A DNA stretch of 64,000 nt. It comes from Streptosporangiaceae bacterium (GTDB lineage: Bacteria > Actinomycetota > Actinomycetes > Streptosporangiales > Streptosporangiaceae). The position numbers and the translations under genes were made by a program. The notes under the pieces are model-generated. The model was not told the origin of the DNA and did not search any database. It was given only the letters and a program-made list of their open reading frames with translations. Positions within the stretch are counted from its first letter, which is position 1. Each line of letters opens with the position of its first letter. Below, in pieces: positions 61,413 to 64,000 of the stretch. The DNA lies in contig JAICYD010000004.1 in NCBI GenBank assembly GCA_025934375.1, forward strand, positions 1-64,000. Direction: 5' to 3'.

Positions 61413-62591
61413 TCAGCCTTGCGGATGTAGCCCGTGAGAGGCAAACACGGCGCTGCGGGTGCGCATGATCGTGCGGTCAACCGGATCACCGGGGTCCACG
61501 CCAGAACTAAATGGCCTGTACACCGGGCGTTCGCCATCCGTCATCAGCTCAGGGGCGCTTTCGCCGGTAAGCCGGGTGGCCTCGGCCCGCCACTCGGCCG
61601 GGGTGGCGGTCGTCGGGTCCACCGGGGCGCCAGCCGCGATCGCCAGCAGGTGCGTCCAGGTCCGCGGGACGACCTGGACCACCGCGTACCCACCACCGCC
61701 GGTGAGCACCCACCGCCCGTCGCACAGCTCGTGCGCCAGGTCGTGCAGCCAGAGCGCGGCCTGGCGCTGGGCGTCCACCGTCAGCTGGAGGTTCGCCAGC
61801 GGGTCAAGCCGGTGGCTGTCGCAGCCGTGCTGCGTGACCAAGATCTCCGGCCGGAACGCGCGCAACAGGGGCGGCACCACCGCGTCGAAGGCCCGCAGCC
61901 AGCCCGCGTCCGCGGTGCCGGCCGGCAGGGCCACGTTGACGGCGTACCCCTCCCCCTCGCCCGTCCCGGTCTCGCCGGGCAGCCCGGTCCCGGGGAACAG
62001 TGTCGCGGGGTGCTCGTGCAAGCTGATCGTCAGCACCCGCGGGTCGTCGTAGAAGGCGGCCTGGACACCGTCGCCGTGGTGCACGTCCACGTCGACGTAC
62101 GCCACCCGGGACGCTCCCGCCGCCAGCAGCCCCTTGATGGCGACCGCGGGGTCGTTGTAGACGCAGAACCCGCTCGCCGACCCGCGCATCGCGTGGTGCA
62201 GCCCGCCGGAGATCGACGCCCCGTGGTCGCAGGCCCCCGACCACACCGCCCGGGCGGCCGCCAGCGTGGCCCCGGTGACTAGCGCGGACGCCTCGTGCAT
62301 CCCGGAGAAGACCGGATCATCGGGGGTGCCCAGCCCGTACTGGGGCGCGGCCGACAGCCACCGGCCCGCCTGGCGCACGGCCTCGATGTAGTCGGGGTCA
62401 TGGACCAGTTCCAGCTCGGCGTCAGTGGCGGGCGCGGCGCCGGCCATCGTCACCGACGGGCCCGACAGCACGCCCAGCCGCTGGGCCAGTGAGAAGGTAA
62501 GCGCGACACGGACGGGGTCCATCGGGTGCCCCGGGCCGAAGTCGTACTGGATCAGCGACTCATCCCACTGCACCCGCAGCGAACCCGACAT
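61413..62591 (-). CDS. acuC: Histone deacetylase family protein (AcuC-like)
   Basis: Zinc-dependent protein or small-molecule deacetylase, 392 aa. DFGPGHPMDPVRV at the N-terminus; the catalytic region GGLHHAMRGSASGFCVYNDPAVAIK and VAYVDVDVHHGDGVQAAFYDD give the HH pair and DxH zinc site; TQHGCDSHRLDPLANL and VLTGGGGYAVVQV complete it. Related AcuC controls acetyl-CoA synthetase by lysine deacetylation. The ATG shares one base with the proC stop. Confidence 0.92.
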   Translation of the reverse strand: MSGSLRVQWDESLIQYDFGPGHPMDPVRVALTFSLAQRLGVLSGPSVTMAGAAPATDAELELVHDPDYIEAVRQAGRWLSAAPQYGLGTPDDPVFSGMHEASALVTGATLAAARAVWSGACDHGASISGGLHHAMRGSASGFCVYNDPAVAIKGLLAAGASRVAYVDVDVHHGDGVQAAFYDDPRVLTISLHEHPATLFPGTGLPGETGTGEGEGYAVNVALPAGTADAGWLRAFDAVVPPLLRAFRPEILVTQHGCDSHRLDPLANLQLTVDAQRQAALWLHDLAHELCDGRWVLTGGGGYAVVQVVPRTWTHLLAIAAGAPVDPTTATPAEWRAEATRLTGESAPELMTDGERPVYRPFSSGVDPGDPVDRTIMRTRSAVFASHGLHPQG

Positions 62592-63385
62592 CAGGAGGCG
62601 CCTAGCTCTCGGCCGCGGTCGCGGGCCGCCTCGATCGCGCTCAGCACCGCCGCCCGCACCCGGTGGTTCTCCAGTTCCCTGATTGCCGAGATCGTGGTGC
62701 CCCCCGGTGAGGTGACGGCCTCGCGCAAGATGACCGGGTGCTCCCCGGACTCCCGCAGCATCGTGGCCGCCCCGTACACCGCCTGGATGACCAGCTCCAG
62801 CGCTGTCTTCCGGGGAACCCCGAGCAGGATCCCGGCGTCGACCATCGACTCGACCAGGTAGTACACGTAAGCGGGGCCGCTGCCCGACAGCGCCGTCGCC
62901 GCGTCTTGCAGGGCTTCCGGGACGCGCGCCACCTTGCCCACCGATTCGAACAGCTCCTCGGCCACCGACAGGTGCGAGGCCCGCGCGTAGGCTCCGGCCG
63001 AGATGACCGACATCGCCTCGTCGACGACCGCCGGGGTGTTCGGCATCGCGCGCACCACCGGGACCTGCGCGGCGAGCCGCTGTTCGATGAACGCGGTCGT
63101 GATGCCCGCCGCGACCGAGATCACCAGCTGGCCCGGGTCCGTCAGCGACGAGATCTCCGTCAGCGCGGAGGCCATGTCCTGCGGCTTGACCGCAACGACG
63201 AGCACCGAAGCGTTCTTGGCCGCTTCCGCCGCCGATACCACCGAGACGCCATAGGACTCCCGCAACGCGGTCGCCCGTTCCTCACGGCGCACGACGGCTA
63301 CCACCGACGACGGCGGCCGCCCGGCCCGCAACAACCCGGACAGCAGCGCCTCGCCCATCTTGCCCGCGCCAAGTATCGCGATCAT
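62591..63385 (-). CDS. proC: Pyrroline-5-carboxylate reductase
   Basis: NADPH-dependent last step of proline synthesis. 264 aa: MIAILGAGKMGEALLSGLL (dinucleotide site), AVKPQDMASAL, RAMPNTPAVVDEAMSVISAG, and the conserved LSGSGPAYVYYLVESMVDAG and SPGGTTISAIRELENH. Start at ATG 63385 from homology; a longer upstream frame would overlap the proline dehydrogenase gene. It lies directly after that gene, linking proline breakdown and synthesis. Confidence 0.95.
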   Translation of the reverse strand: MIAILGAGKMGEALLSGLLRAGRPPSSVVAVVRREERATALRESYGVSVVSAAEAAKNASVLVVAVKPQDMASALTEISSLTDPGQLVISVAAGITTAFIEQRLAAQVPVVRAMPNTPAVVDEAMSVISAGAYARASHLSVAEELFESVGKVARVPEALQDAATALSGSGPAYVYYLVESMVDAGILLGVPRKTALELVIQAVYGAATMLRESGEHPVILREAVTSPGGTTISAIRELENHRVRAAVLSAIEAARDRGRELGAS

Positions 63386-63395
63386 GCAGTCGACG

Positions 63396-64000
63396 CTATC
63401 GCGTAGGGGGTTTCGTCGGGCGCCCCGCGTTGCCCCGGACTGACCGGAGCGCGGGAGGAACGACCAAGCGCAGGGAGGGAGGAGCAACGCGCCCAAAGGG
63501 CGCCCGACCCGGGGGTCCGGGGGGCTGGTGTTTGCCCCCCGGGGAGTACAACGAGCGCAGGAGGAGGCCCAGCGACTGCGGCCGCTCGGCCAGCCGCCGC
63601 ACCAGGTACCCGTACCAGTCGCCGCCGTAGGGGACGTACACCCGGACCACCGCCCCGGAGGCCGCCAGCCGGGCCTGCTCGTCAGCGCGGATCCCGTAGA
63701 GCATCTGGTACTCGAACGACCCCGCGGGCCGGGCCAGGCCCAGCGCGGAGGCGATCCGGACCAGGCGGGGGTCGTGCGTCGCGACCATCGGGTAGCCCGG
63801 CCCCTCCATCAGCACTCGCAGGCAGCGCGCGAACGACTTGTCGATCTCGTGGGGATCGGTGAAAGCCTCCGAGATCGGCTCGTTGTAGGCGCCCTTGCAC
63901 AGGCGCACGCGCGGAGCATCCTCCGTGCCCGCCGCCAGCGACCGCACGTCGGTCTCGGTCCGCCGCAGGGACGCCTGCACGACGCTCCCCACGCTCGGGT
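63396..64000 (-). CDS. Proline dehydrogenase, 5' end outside the window
   Basis: FAD enzyme oxidising proline to pyrroline-5-carboxylate. Only about the last 200 residues are present: VQASLRRTETDVRSL, VRLCKGAYNEP, VATHDPRLVRIA, SFEYQMLYGIR, VYVPYGGDWYGYLVRRLAERPQ, all typical. The normal C-terminus is reached at LLLRSL; about 50 further residues (YSPGGKHQPPGPPGR...) are Pro/Arg/Gly-rich and encoded by a G/C-run element (63499-63546). The GTG at 63992 is internal; the true start is beyond the window. Confidence 0.9.
   Translation of the reverse strand, partial: PSVGSVVQASLRRTETDVRSLAAGTEDAPRVRLCKGAYNEPISEAFTDPHEIDKSFARCLRVLMEGPGYPMVATHDPRLVRIASALGLARPAGSFEYQMLYGIRADEQARLAASGAVVRVYVPYGGDWYGYLVRRLAERPQSLGLLLRSLYSPGGKHQPPGPPGRAPFGRVAPPSLRLVVPPALRSVRGNAGRPTKPPTR
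63499..63546. repeat. G/C-run element in the 3' end of the proline dehydrogenase gene
   Basis: GGCGCCCGACCCGGGGG followed by GGGGGTCCGGGGGGCTGG and TTTGCCCCCCGGGG. The second part aligns with 41044-41074; the first 17 nt equal 58294-58310. The host gene reads the opposite strand from the 41044 copy's host. Confidence 0.78.

Overview
The window is high-GC (roughly 70% or more by eye), almost gap-free DNA from an actinomycete. The evidence is a BldC orthologue, the 32-residue ribosomal protein bS22 next to a BldC-like HTH gene, a Rex-led heme operon, a System II cytochrome c operon, and an mfd / SurA-like lipoprotein / mazG ... eno / divIC / DUF501 / ppx block as in mycobacteria and streptomycetes. 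A Streptosporangiales-like lineage is a reasonable guess. The sequence does not prove a genus, and no rRNA or tRNA was seen.

Layout. 1-4063 (minus): udgB (cut by the window edge), ppx, DUF501, divIC, eno, mostly overlapping. 4259-34260: a ~30 kb surface-polysaccharide locus between eno and mazG, genes that are near neighbours in related genomes. It holds an FAD oxidoreductase and ATP-grasp pair, a sugar 3,5-epimerase, a secreted beta-helix protein, an eight-gene minus operon (two GT4, Wzy-like polymerase, two Wzz-like proteins, heparinase-like lyase, bi-domain oxidoreductase, amidotransferase), a plus operon (SDR, Wzx-like flippase, GT2, pyruvyltransferase), a CDP-sugar set (PIG-L deacetylase, RfbF, C-methyltransferase) facing a divergent methyltransferase, then the initiating phosphoglycosyltransferase and an overlapping sigma factor. 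34392-39993 (minus): mazG, SurA-like lipoprotein, mfd. 40221-42670 (plus): methyltransferase and an APS-kinase fusion, then DUF4229, BldC, a small acidic protein and a proline-rich HExxH metallopeptidase. 45356-57712 (minus): ccsB, resB, resA, phosphatase, hemL, primase-like protein, hemB, hemD, hemC, hemA, rex, with a Rex operator in front. 58703-63385 (minus): glutaredoxin-like, monooxygenase-domain protein, bS22, BldC-like HTH, a 45-aa membrane peptide, acuC-like, proC. The 3' part of a proline dehydrogenase gene ends the window.

How it works together. The central locus has all parts of a Wzx/Wzy pathway: initiating transferase, glycosyltransferases, nucleotide-sugar tailoring, flippase, polymerase, co-polymerases and two polymer-acting enzymes. 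The right half couples redox sensing (Rex) to tetrapyrrole synthesis and cytochrome c assembly.

The most unusual signal is a family of G/C-rich palindromic elements. They sit in frame inside or at the ends of protein genes (mfd, hemA, the SurA-like lipoprotein, a GT2, a methyltransferase, proline dehydrogenase). Three near-matching pairs can be aligned by eye, and in each pair the two copies are translated in opposite orientations.
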